Source: Chloroflexota bacterium
GTDB taxonomy: Bacteria; Chloroflexota; Dehalococcoidia; UBA1151; TMED-70
Assembly: GCA_002711965.1 (NCBI GenBank)
Contig: PASM01000016.1
Span: 1 to 47,373, forward strand
Direction: 5' to 3'
Length of the DNA stretch: 47,373 nucleotides
Shown here in pieces: positions 14,167 through 22,032 of the stretch. Below the pieces are notes generated by a model, which ran no database searches, was not told the DNA's origin, and saw only the letters and a list, made by a program, of their open reading frames with translations. The first letter of the stretch is position 1; every line of letters begins with the position of its first letter. The translations under genes were made by a program, and so were the position numbers.

Positions 14167-16446
14167 TTAGTCAGAAATTTTTCCTAAAACATTAAGAATT
14201 CTTCCAGGTTTCATTGGAGCATCGTAGAATCTTTTTCCTACTGCATCATGTAATGCATCACCAATTGCTGCAATTGGAGGACAAATAGGCACTTCACCTA
14301 CTCCTCTTACACCAAAAGGGTGACCAGGATTTGGCTTCTCTACCATTATTACATCAATGTTTGGCATATCTAATGCTGTAGGCATTCTATAGTCAAGATA
14401 AGATGTGTTTGCTTGGCTACCATCATCCTTCATAAAGTATTCTTCGTTTAGTCCCCATCCTATTCCTTGGACTACTCCACCTTGTATGTTTCCTCTACAG
14501 TATGCTGGATAAATAACAGTTCCAACATCTTGTACTGCAGTGTATCTTACAATGTCAGTTTTTCCGGTTTCAAGATCTACGTCTAAGTCAACTATGTGTG
14601 TACCAAAAGCGCCTCCTGCAGATTCTAAATCTACACTTCCACTTGAAGCAGCAGGTCCTCCTGTGCTATCAAGATTGGCTGCAAGTTCCTTGAACGTAAA
14701 TTTAAGCTCAGGGTCTTTTGATGCAAAAAATGTTCCATTATCGAAATCTATGTCTTGTTTATCAAGAGACCAAATTATAGAACATCTTTCTTTTAGAACC
14801 TCAATTAAGTTTTCTGCTGCTTTCACAGCTGCAAAACCTGTTGCATATGTTGTTCGGGATCCACCAGTTACATCTGCATATCCTGCAGTTTCTGTATCTC
14901 CTACTGTTGGTCTAAAATCAGTAGCAGGAATTCCAAGTATCTCTGCAGCTTGCATAGAAATTGAAGTTCGTGTGCCACCAATATCAGTAGATCCTTCAAC
15001 TAAAGCAATTGTACCATCAGTATTAACTGTTAGATTTACGGTAGATTTAAGTCCTACATTAAACCAGTAACCTGATGCAATTCCTCTTCCTCTAACTCTT
15101 CCTTTCATTGGAGTTCCAAGTTCAGATTTCCAATGATCACTAGATTTAGCTGCATCTAGAACTTCTTCATTTCCAACCACAGGGAAAACAACTCCGTCAG
15201 CTCTTCTAGTTCCCTCTTTTGAGGCATTCAAGATTCTGAAGTCAACTGGGTCCATTCCATGTAAATCAGCTAATTCATTAACAACTGTTTCAGATGCAAA
15301 TGCAGCTTGAGGTGAACCAGGAGCTCTGTAAGCTGCTGATTTAGGTTTATTTACAACAATGTCATATCCATCAATTCTTGTATTTGCTATATCATATGGA
15401 GCAAAAATACATTGTACTGCAGCTCCAACGGCAGCTCCAGGGAATCCACCAGCTTCAAGCTTGATTGATGTGTCAGCTGCAATTAATTTACCATTTTTAT
15501 CAGTTCCCATCTTTACAGTTATTGTTCCGCCAGGAGCAGGCCCAGATGCTTGGAATACATTGCTTCTTTCCATAACAGCTTTTACGGGTCTTCCTGATTT
15601 CTTTGATAATGTAGCACAAACAGGTTCAAGATAAATTGGAATTTTACCTCCAAATCCTCCACCAATTTCTAATGGAGTAACTTTAACTTTAGAAACATCC
15701 ATATCTAGAATAGCTGCAGTAGAAGTTCTTACTGGGAAGGCTCCTTGAGTTGAAGTCCATACTTTTACGCGGCCTTCTTCATCCCAAGTTGCTGTAGCAT
15801 TATGAGGCTCTATATATCCTTGATGAACCATCTGCAGAGTAAATGTTCTTTCTACCACATGTTCAGCATCTTTAAATGCCTTATCTGGGTCTCCAAATTC
15901 ATGCCTAGTAACTGATGCTATATTAGTATTTTCTACTTTTTTACCTATATGATCTCCAACCAAATCCTCTAGCAGAATAGGTGCGCCTTCTTTTGTAGCA
16001 TCTTCCACATTAGTAACTGATTCAAGAACTTCATATTCGACTTTTATCTTTGAAGCTGCATAATCTGCAACATATCTATCTCTTGCTGCAACGGCAGCAA
16101 TAGCATGCCCTTTATACAAAACTTTTTTTGTTGCCATTATATTTTCGGATGACCAAGCAATATTTTCTGTTCCTTCTCCATGATCTATCCAGCTGTCAGC
16201 TAGATGAGGAAGGTCTTTTCCTGTCATTACGGCAAAAACTCCATCTACTTTTTCTGCAGCGGATGTGTCTACGCTTTTGATCACAGCGTGAGCATGCGGA
16301 CTTCTAACAATAGATGCCCATATAAGTCCAGGGAGCTTAATGTCAGCTCCATAAATTGCTCGACCTGTAACTTTGTCATAACCGTCATGACGTATTGGAT
16401 TAGTACCTATAACTTTATAGTTTTTAGAGTCTGATACATTTACCAT
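14167..16446 (-). CDS. Xanthine dehydrogenase/CoxL-family molybdopterin-binding subunit, first copy
   Basis: The 759 residues form the large subunit of a heterotrimeric molybdenum hydroxylase. An Ald_Xan_dh_C-type hammerhead domain is at about 25-140. Moco-binding motifs are TQGAFPVRT (233-241), GGGFGGK (262-268) and AAYRAPGSPQ (371-380). GVRGVGE (712-718) provides the catalytic Glu that activates the Mo-OH. The active-site loop is not that of CO dehydrogenase. It follows CoxS by 35 bases with an AGGAGAAC ribosome site. It should hydroxylate an unknown carbon substrate using water, passing electrons through the 2Fe-2S and FAD subunits. A hairpin terminator follows it. Confidence 0.92.
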   Translation of the reverse strand: MVNVSDSKNYKVIGTNPIRHDGYDKVTGRAIYGADIKLPGLIWASIVRSPHAHAVIKSVDTSAAEKVDGVFAVMTGKDLPHLADSWIDHGEGTENIAWSSENIMATKKVLYKGHAIAAVAARDRYVADYAASKIKVEYEVLESVTNVEDATKEGAPILLEDLVGDHIGKKVENTNIASVTRHEFGDPDKAFKDAEHVVERTFTLQMVHQGYIEPHNATATWDEEGRVKVWTSTQGAFPVRTSTAAILDMDVSKVKVTPLEIGGGFGGKIPIYLEPVCATLSKKSGRPVKAVMERSNVFQASGPAPGGTITVKMGTDKNGKLIAADTSIKLEAGGFPGAAVGAAVQCIFAPYDIANTRIDGYDIVVNKPKSAAYRAPGSPQAAFASETVVNELADLHGMDPVDFRILNASKEGTRRADGVVFPVVGNEEVLDAAKSSDHWKSELGTPMKGRVRGRGIASGYWFNVGLKSTVNLTVNTDGTIALVEGSTDIGGTRTSISMQAAEILGIPATDFRPTVGDTETAGYADVTGGSRTTYATGFAAVKAAENLIEVLKERCSIIWSLDKQDIDFDNGTFFASKDPELKFTFKELAANLDSTGGPAASSGSVDLESAGGAFGTHIVDLDVDLETGKTDIVRYTAVQDVGTVIYPAYCRGNIQGGVVQGIGWGLNEEYFMKDDGSQANTSYLDYRMPTALDMPNIDVIMVEKPNPGHPFGVRGVGEVPICPPIAAIGDALHDAVGKRFYDAPMKPGRILNVLGKISD

Positions 16447-16481
16447 TTTTCGTTCTCCTTTTGTTTTGTTACTTTTTTATT

Positions 16482-16955
16482 TTATGAGTTTTTTGCAGCT
16501 TTTTTAACCGCTTTTACTATATTTTCATATCCTGTGCATCTGCATAAATTACCTGCTAGCCAGTGTCTTATTCTTTCTTCACTTGGATCAGGTTCATTAT
16601 CTAGCAATCCTTTTGATGCAACTAGGAAACCTGGTGTACATATACCACACTGAAGAGCGGCTTCTTCAAGAAATGCTTGTTGCAAAGGATGAAGACCGTC
16701 GGCAGTTGCCATTCCTTCTACAGTTTCAACATTTTGACCATCTACTTCTGCAGCTAGCACTAAGCATGAATCAACGATTTTTCCATTCACAGAAACAGTG
16801 CAAGCGCCACAATTTCCATCAAGACACCCTTCTTTACTTCCTGTTAGTCCAACTATTTCTCTTAATGCATCTAATAAACTTACGTAGGGATCAGTCAAAA
16901 ATTCTTCTGGTCTACCGTTTATTGTTGTTTTTACGTGTATTTTTTCTGTAGCCAT
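16482..16955 (-). CDS. Molybdenum hydroxylase 2Fe-2S subunit (CoxS type)
   Basis: Start chosen at ATG 16955, which has a perfect GGAGGA site; an upstream in-frame start at 16967 would overlap coxM. The 157-residue protein has the plant-type ferredoxin cluster Cys44, 49, 52, 64 (GCLDGNCGACTV...SCL) and the all-helical second cluster Cys103, 106, 138, 140 (CGICTPGF...LCRCTGY). It relays electrons from the molybdenum centre to the FAD subunit. It lies between the CoxM-like and CoxL-like genes in the classical M-S-L order. Confidence 0.96.
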   Translation of the reverse strand: MATEKIHVKTTINGRPEEFLTDPYVSLLDALREIVGLTGSKEGCLDGNCGACTVSVNGKIVDSCLVLAAEVDGQNVETVEGMATADGLHPLQQAFLEEAALQCGICTPGFLVASKGLLDNEPDPSEERIRHWLAGNLCRCTGYENIVKAVKKAAKNS

Positions 16956-16956
16956 C

Positions 16957-17823
16957 CTATCCTCCAATTCTTTCTAGTGACTTGTTAAGCATTCTTACTG
17001 TCAAAACTTCAACTAAATGTTTTCTTTGATCAGCCGTTCCTCTCATATCTTCAATTGGAGAACATTCGCCTTTAGCTATTGCTGCAGCCTCTTTGAAAGC
17101 TGCTTCATTAGGCTCTTTTCCTTTGAGAGATTCTGATGCTTTTGTTGCAAATATAGGAGTAGGTCCTACGGATGCTAATGCTATTTTTGCTTCAGCAATT
17201 TTACCGTCAGATCCTAGTAAAATACTGGCTCCTACAGCGGCAACAGCAATATCCATTTCATTTCTTGGTATAAACCGTTCGTATGCGGCACCAAATTTAT
17301 CGCCTTTGTTTGGCATTGTGATTGAAACTAAAATTTCACCCTTACCTAGTACGTTTGAACCGGGACCTGTGCAAAATTCTTCAACAGGCACAGCTCTGCT
17401 ACCTGATTTTCCTTGAATATTTGCTACGGCAGAGTGCACAATAAGTGGAGCAATGCCATCAGCAGATGGAGTAGAGTTACATAAATTACCACCAAAGCCT
17501 GATCGTGATTGTATTTGAATACTGCCTATTAGTGAGGCAGCATCTATCAATCCTGGGTAACTTTCACTAATCCCTGGGTCATCATAAAGTTTGTGGCAAG
17601 GAACAGCAGCTCCCAGCACTAATTCATTGTTGCCATTGCTAATTTCATTTAGCTCAGGTATTTTTTTTATATCAACTACGGTATCTAAATCAAACCTACC
17701 GCCTCTGATTTGAACAAGCAAGTCTGTTCCTCCAGCCATTGGTCTTGCCTTTTCTCCGTGCTTATCCAATATTTCTACGGCCTCTTTTATTGTAGTGGGC
17801 GCAGAATATGCAAATGGTTGCAT
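16957..17823 (-). CDS. Molybdenum hydroxylase FAD-binding subunit (CoxM type)
   Basis: The 288 residues show the FAD-binding PCMH fold: ARPMAGGTDLLVQIRGG (about 26-42), QIQSRSGFGGNLCNSTPSADG (flavin contact) and a CO_deh_flav_C-like end. It accepts electrons from the 2Fe-2S subunit and passes them to quinone or another acceptor. It heads the leftward operon with an AAGGAGAG ribosome site. Its last codons (ATT GGA GGA TAG) double as the coxS ribosome site. Confidence 0.94.
   Translation of the reverse strand: MQPFAYSAPTTIKEAVEILDKHGEKARPMAGGTDLLVQIRGGRFDLDTVVDIKKIPELNEISNGNNELVLGAAVPCHKLYDDPGISESYPGLIDAASLIGSIQIQSRSGFGGNLCNSTPSADGIAPLIVHSAVANIQGKSGSRAVPVEEFCTGPGSNVLGKGEILVSITMPNKGDKFGAAYERFIPRNEMDIAVAAVGASILLGSDGKIAEAKIALASVGPTPIFATKASESLKGKEPNEAAFKEAAAIAKGECSPIEDMRGTADQRKHLVEVLTVRMLNKSLERIGG
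16960..16965 (-). promoter_or_regulatory. coxS ribosome binding site embedded in coxM Gly-Gly codons
   Basis: coxM ends ATT GGA GGA TAG and coxS starts at ATG one base later. GGAGGA is both the last two Gly codons and an optimal Shine-Dalgarno. This decides the coxS start at 16955 rather than 16967. Confidence 0.8.
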
Positions 17824-17895
17824 AATCTCTCCTTTCGGACTCTCAATCTCTTAATTAATTATTCTCTTTGATAACATTTTATAAGTTATTCGTAA

Positions 17896-17908
17896 AGAGT
17901 AAAACTCT
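17896..17908 (-). terminator. Small hairpin between the MFS gene and coxM
   Basis: AGAGT-AAA-ACTCT forms a 5-bp stem in the 108-bp gap that separates the MFS gene (stop 17932) from coxM. The flanks are T/A-rich. The gap must hold the end of one transcript and the promoter of the cox-like operon, but this stem is short and only weakly supported. Confidence 0.25.
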
Positions 17909-17931
17909 AAAATAAAAACTTTTCTCTATTT

Positions 17932-19158
17932 TTATCTTATTCTCAATAATTTAAGACTTGTTATCACTCCTCCAATTATAATGATTGCAAGGCTAGATAT
18001 GCCAATTACATTAAATGCAATTTTGATAGAAAAAAATTCAGCTAAATATCCGACAATAATTGCACCGATGGCAACTGAGCCCCAGCTTAACTGACTAATG
18101 CTCATGATTCTTCCTCTAAATTCTTCTTTTACATTTGATTGAATAATTGTTGTTCCCATGGTGTTAAAAAATCCTTTTGCAAACGATATCGTAGCAAAAA
18201 GAAAAAAAATATTAGTAATTCCAAAATTTGAACCCATGAGAATTAGCGTTATAGAAGATACAAGTCCAAATCCAAAGTAAAACAAGTATTGGTTTAATTT
18301 TTGACCAAACAATATCAATATGCTTGTGGATATTAATCCAGCAACTCCACCGTATAGTAATAATTTTCCATAAACTTCTGAATCACCATTTAAGAAATCT
18401 GTAGTTATTGCAGGTAATAGCACATCATAAGACCCTGCTGTAAGCCCAAAAAAGAAACCTATAAATACAACAATAAATATAATCGGAGTTTGAATTAAAT
18501 AATTCCAACCTAATTTGAGTTCTTGTATTATACCAACTGACTTTGTTTTAATTGGTTCATGTAATTTATAGTTCATTTTTCTTAAGGTTGCAAAAGTAAA
18601 TAAATAAGAAATTCCAATTATAAAAAAAAGGCCTTCTAATCCAATTATTTTCACTATTGGGTGAAACAATGAAGGGCCTATTATTCCAGAAATTCCAAAA
18701 ACAATTGAATACATTGAAATGGCTACTGGTAAGTATTCCTTTCTTACTAATTTAGCGATCATTGAAGAACGTGATGGAATATCAAATGCTAGAAGAGTTC
18801 CTGTAACTAAAGATATCAATATCAATACTTGAGGATTTATCAATTTTAGAAATATTAAAACTCCTGTTAGAAATGTCATAAAGCAAAAAAATAGCCTAGT
18901 GAGTCTTAAAATTCTTAATCTATTATATTTATCAGCTACGACTCCTCCAAATATACTTAGTAAAAGTACTGGCATTAAGTTGGCACTAGATACTAATCCA
19001 AGCATGCCCTCCGAGTCTGTAAGGGTTCTCATTAACCAAAGTCGCCCATATATTAGAGCCCACATGCCTATGTTAGAAAAAAAAGCAGCTATCCAAAATA
19101 ACCTATATTCTTTAGATTTAAATAAATGAATAAACGGCTGATCAAGAAGTGTGCTCAT
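17932..19158 (-). CDS. Major facilitator superfamily transporter (MFS_3 / EntS-like)
   Basis: The 408 residues have about 12 hydrophobic segments. The N-terminus FKSKEYRLFWIAAFFSNIGMW-like stretch and the GGVVADKYNRLRIL loop (motif A, DKxxRR type) after helix 2 are typical of the MFS_3/enterobactin-exporter group. FRGRIMSISQLSWGSVAIGA in the C-terminal half is also characteristic. It probably exports a small molecule, possibly a lipophilic or acid compound related to the acyl-CoA dehydrogenase operon. Its ATG overlaps the stop of the upstream dehydrogenase by 4 bases (ATGA), so the three genes are translationally coupled. Substrate unknown. Confidence 0.85.
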   Translation of the reverse strand: MSTLLDQPFIHLFKSKEYRLFWIAAFFSNIGMWALIYGRLWLMRTLTDSEGMLGLVSSANLMPVLLLSIFGGVVADKYNRLRILRLTRLFFCFMTFLTGVLIFLKLINPQVLILISLVTGTLLAFDIPSRSSMIAKLVRKEYLPVAISMYSIVFGISGIIGPSLFHPIVKIIGLEGLFFIIGISYLFTFATLRKMNYKLHEPIKTKSVGIIQELKLGWNYLIQTPIIFIVVFIGFFFGLTAGSYDVLLPAITTDFLNGDSEVYGKLLLYGGVAGLISTSILILFGQKLNQYLFYFGFGLVSSITLILMGSNFGITNIFFLFATISFAKGFFNTMGTTIIQSNVKEEFRGRIMSISQLSWGSVAIGAIIVGYLAEFFSIKIAFNVIGISSLAIIIIGGVITSLKLLRIR

Positions 19159-20234
19159 ATAAACTGAATTTCTGAATGGAACAAAGAATCTCCATTAAGG
19201 CTTTTGTTCAATAAAAGTTTTCTTGTCATAAGATGCAAGCCATAGTCCCAAGTAAATCCCATTGCTCCATGAAGTTGATGTGAAGTCCAGGCAATATTTG
19301 ATAATTCTTCATCGCATTTTAATTTAGATAAAGAAACATATTTTTTCATTTTCTTGTCTTTAAAAGATAATTTTGAACAATACCTTATAAGTTCTCTTGT
19401 TTCTGATAACTTTATGTAAATATCTGAAGCTAAATGCTGTATTGCTTGAAAACTTCCAAGAGGCTTGTTAAATTGTTCTCTAGATTTTAAATATTCATTT
19501 GTCATACCTAGAATAGAACTTGCAATTCCAACAGATTCTGAGCATTTTGCTAATGTAAATAAAGTGACATAAGTTTCAACCAGATCAAGTTCTATGCTAT
19601 CTAAAATATGATTTTTTGTGATTTCAAATTTTTCTAAATTGATATCGTTTAATTTTTGTCCAGTTATAGTTCTATTTTCATTTACAATATCGATATTTTC
19701 TTTATTTAAAATGATTAATTTTTTTTCATTATCTAGTAAAGCTAATGTCAAAATATCTGTTGATTCATCTAAATAGGGTAAATTTTTTATTTCTCCATCT
19801 AAAAAATAGTTATTATTTTTTTTGTGTATAACTGGTATGTTTTCTTTATTCAAAAATTGTTCACTTACGATATTTGTTATTATTTTTTTTGATCCAACAA
19901 TATCCTGAATTATATTGTTTAAATTATTATCTTCTAACTGTTCTAAAATAAATATCAAAATAGAGTTTTCTATATATGGGCCATCACATAATTTGCTTCC
20001 CCAGCATTCTAGAGTTAAAGAAAAATCAAAAAAACTTAATCCTAAACCTCCGTTGCTTTCACTTGAAAGTATTCCCATAAATCCTAGTTTTTTTATCTCA
20101 TCCCATCCATGATTATAATTTTCTATGCCTTCAGCTTTTTTATTTTCAATCCTGATGTCAAAAGTTTCATCTAGGCTCTTTTCTAGGCTAGATAAAATCA
20201 TTTTCTGAGACTCATTCAATTCAAAATCAATCAT
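19155..20234 (-). CDS. Acyl-CoA dehydrogenase family subunit lacking the usual catalytic Glu
   Basis: The 359 residues have the ACAD fold. The C-terminal half keeps the FAD-contact segment REQFNKPLGSFQAIQHLASD and QLHGAMGFTWDYGLHL. In the latter, the position of the medium-chain-type catalytic Glu is Asp, and the IVD/LCAD-type Glu position (in an LxxER segment) is absent too. It also lacks the GTSEI-type tail. It overlaps the preceding dehydrogenase gene by 4 bases (ATGA). These traits fit the non-catalytic partner of a heteromeric (alpha2beta2) acyl-CoA dehydrogenase as described for actinobacterial FadE pairs. Substrate unknown; a steroid or branched acyl-CoA is conceivable. Confidence 0.85.
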   Translation of the reverse strand: MIDFELNESQKMILSSLEKSLDETFDIRIENKKAEGIENYNHGWDEIKKLGFMGILSSESNGGLGLSFFDFSLTLECWGSKLCDGPYIENSILIFILEQLEDNNLNNIIQDIVGSKKIITNIVSEQFLNKENIPVIHKKNNNYFLDGEIKNLPYLDESTDILTLALLDNEKKLIILNKENIDIVNENRTITGQKLNDINLEKFEITKNHILDSIELDLVETYVTLFTLAKCSESVGIASSILGMTNEYLKSREQFNKPLGSFQAIQHLASDIYIKLSETRELIRYCSKLSFKDKKMKKYVSLSKLKCDEELSNIAWTSHQLHGAMGFTWDYGLHLMTRKLLLNKSLNGDSLFHSEIQFI

Positions 20235-21382
20235 TTAGGCAGCCCCAATCCTCTTTGTGCAATAATATTTTTTTGAATTTCAGTTGTTCCGCCTAGAATA
20301 CCTCCAGAAATGAAGAAAAGGCGATTTTTTAGAATTCTTTTTGAAAAATCGTCATGATTATTATCTTTTATAGTTACTTTTTTACTTAAAACCTGAAAAG
20401 CGAATTCATGAATTTTAATATTTATTTCAGTTGCTAATAATTTACTCATGGAAGGTTCCATATGAATTTTTTCATCTTTAGTTTTTATCCATAATGCTTT
20501 ATAGGTCATGATTTTTGCAGATTCTAAACTTGATCTTAATAAAGCAAGATTTATTTTTATATCGTCTCTTGAAAATATATTTATTTCTTTGCAGTATTTT
20601 TCTATATCATCTAAGCATCTCTCAGCCCAACCAATATAATCTATACCTGATCTTTCAAAATTCAATAAATCTAAAGCAACCATCCAACCTTCATGCAACT
20701 TGCCGACTATATTTTTTCCAGAAGTTTTAACATTAGTTAATACAACTTCGTTAAATGATGACGAGCCGGATATATTTTTTATTGGATTAACTTTTACACC
20801 AGGGTCTTTCATATCAATTAATACTAAAGATAATCCCTTATGTCTTATACTATCTTGAAGAGTTCTAACTAAAATAAACATTCGGTCAGCTCTATGGCCT
20901 AAAGTTGTCCATACTTTAGTTCCATTAATTGTAAGGATGTCTTTTTCCTCGTCATATTCACCTTTAGATGTAACAGAAGCTAGATCTGAGCCTGAGTTTG
21001 GTTCTGAGTAACCTTGGCACCATTGTACGTCTCCATTGGTTATTTCTTTGAGATATTTTTCTTTTTGATATTCAGAGCCATATTTTAGTAAGGTTGGTCC
21101 AATCATTCTTACCCCAAATCGGTCGTTACCTGGAGACATTCTATAAGCAAATGTTTCAGATAAAATTATGGAACTTGAAATATCAAGATCTAAGCCTCCA
21201 TATTCTTTAGGCCAAGATGGAGCAATCCATTTGTTTTTCGCTAACTCTTTTTTGATTTTTTTTGATAATTGCCAGTCTTCATCTAATCTTTCATCAGGAT
21301 ATTTTTGCCAATCTTTTGGTAAGAATTTGTCAATTAATGAATTTATTTCTTTTTTAAAATTTAGCTCTTCAGATGAAAACAT
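20231..21382 (-). CDS. Acyl-CoA dehydrogenase, catalytic-type subunit
   Basis: The 383 residues show ACAD features: WPKEYGGLDLD, QWCQGYSEPNSGSDLAS (flavin and substrate loop), KVWTT, and a C-terminal GGILGGTTEIQKNIIAQRGLGLP with the GTxEI flavin/AMP contact. LNFERSG supplies a Glu at the position used as base by isovaleryl/long-chain enzymes. It lacks the RxxFGxPIGxFQ segment, which is present in the downstream subunit. It heads the three-gene operon with a weak AAGAAG ribosome site. It likely oxidises a CoA-thioester at the alpha-beta bond with ETF as acceptor. Confidence 0.88.
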   Translation of the reverse strand: MFSSEELNFKKEINSLIDKFLPKDWQKYPDERLDEDWQLSKKIKKELAKNKWIAPSWPKEYGGLDLDISSSIILSETFAYRMSPGNDRFGVRMIGPTLLKYGSEYQKEKYLKEITNGDVQWCQGYSEPNSGSDLASVTSKGEYDEEKDILTINGTKVWTTLGHRADRMFILVRTLQDSIRHKGLSLVLIDMKDPGVKVNPIKNISGSSSFNEVVLTNVKTSGKNIVGKLHEGWMVALDLLNFERSGIDYIGWAERCLDDIEKYCKEINIFSRDDIKINLALLRSSLESAKIMTYKALWIKTKDEKIHMEPSMSKLLATEINIKIHEFAFQVLSKKVTIKDNNHDDFSKRILKNRLFFISGGILGGTTEIQKNIIAQRGLGLPK

Positions 21383-21514
21383 AACTTCTTAAATTCTATA
21401 ATTTTGATGGATGTTTTAATATTATGGTACATTAATATAATATTTGGATTATCTAGAATTCTAAAAAATTTAATAAACGATGAATATTAATTATTTAGAA
21501 GATATTTGAGAAAA

Positions 21515-21928
21515 TTATATTGGGATCTCATTGTTTCTTTTTTCATATTCATCTAAAGAATTAATTCTTCTTGGGTTGTTTTTTGGAATTGTAACCCTAT
21601 TTGGAACTTTCTCTTCATTGAGATCTTTTTTTAAGTCTTTTAATTCAAACCCAAATCGATCAAAAGATAATTGAGTTCTTTTTTTTGGAAAATTTTGAAA
21701 GGGGAACCCAGCTGTTCTAGCTAAAAGATTCAACAAAGTTTTTGAAGCTCCTCGAGGTTTATATAGTCCGTTTTCCCATTCACTAATAGTTTGCTGCCTT
21801 ACCCCTAGTTCTTTTGCGAGTTTGGTTTGAGAATTTCCAATATGAGATCTTAGGGCTATTATTGTTTCAGAATTCCACTCAAAATTATTAATTTTATTTA
21901 AATTATTTATAACCATAAAAGAAATCAT
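21515..21928 (-). CDS. XRE-family helix-turn-helix regulator
   Basis: The 137 residues (133 if the internal ATG at 21916 is used; neither start has a ribosome site) contain an HTH_3-type domain at about 22-75: QTKLAKELGVRQQTISEWENGLYKPRGAS, the canonical Q-T-x-L/A-x-x-L-G-V-x-x-x-T-I-S-x-W-E helix pair. The C-terminal about 60 residues are charged and match no domain I know. It is divergent from the giant membrane protein gene and not paired with any toxin-like gene. Likely a transcriptional repressor; targets unknown, the divergent gene being the first candidate. Confidence 0.75.
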   Translation of the reverse strand: MISFMVINNLNKINNFEWNSETIIALRSHIGNSQTKLAKELGVRQQTISEWENGLYKPRGASKTLLNLLARTAGFPFQNFPKKRTQLSFDRFGFELKDLKKDLNEEKVPNRVTIPKNNPRRINSLDEYEKRNNEIPI

Positions 21929-21955
21929 AATAAATTAAGTTTTTTAATAGGTAGT

Positions 21956-21999
21956 TAATTTAATTCCAGTTTTACCGAATAATCTAAATTAAATTAAAA
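21956..21999. promoter_or_regulatory. Possible operator in the gap between the XRE gene and the DUF2298 gene
   Basis: The 104-bp divergent gap contains TTAATTTAA and, about 20 bp on, TTAAATTAA, its exact inverse. An arrangement like this could bind the adjacent HTH dimer, but in such AT-rich DNA inverted repeats of this composition arise easily, so support is weak. Confidence 0.2.
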
Positions 22000-22032
22000 T
22001 CGTTATCATTAAATTTAAAGAAAAAACAAAAT

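Noticed and set aside
14540..15070. 176-codon plus-strand frame inside coxL1
   Set aside because: Antisense to conserved molybdopterin-subunit sequence; low-complexity Ser/Pro/Val composition typical of a shadow frame.
11767..16446. Carbon monoxide dehydrogenase (CoxL form I)
   Set aside because: The diagnostic Cys-containing active-site loop is absent; both copies have AAYRAPGSPQ, so CO oxidation is not supported.
21515..21928. Toxin-antitoxin module
   Set aside because: The HTH protein looks antitoxin-like but no small toxin gene adjoins it on either side.
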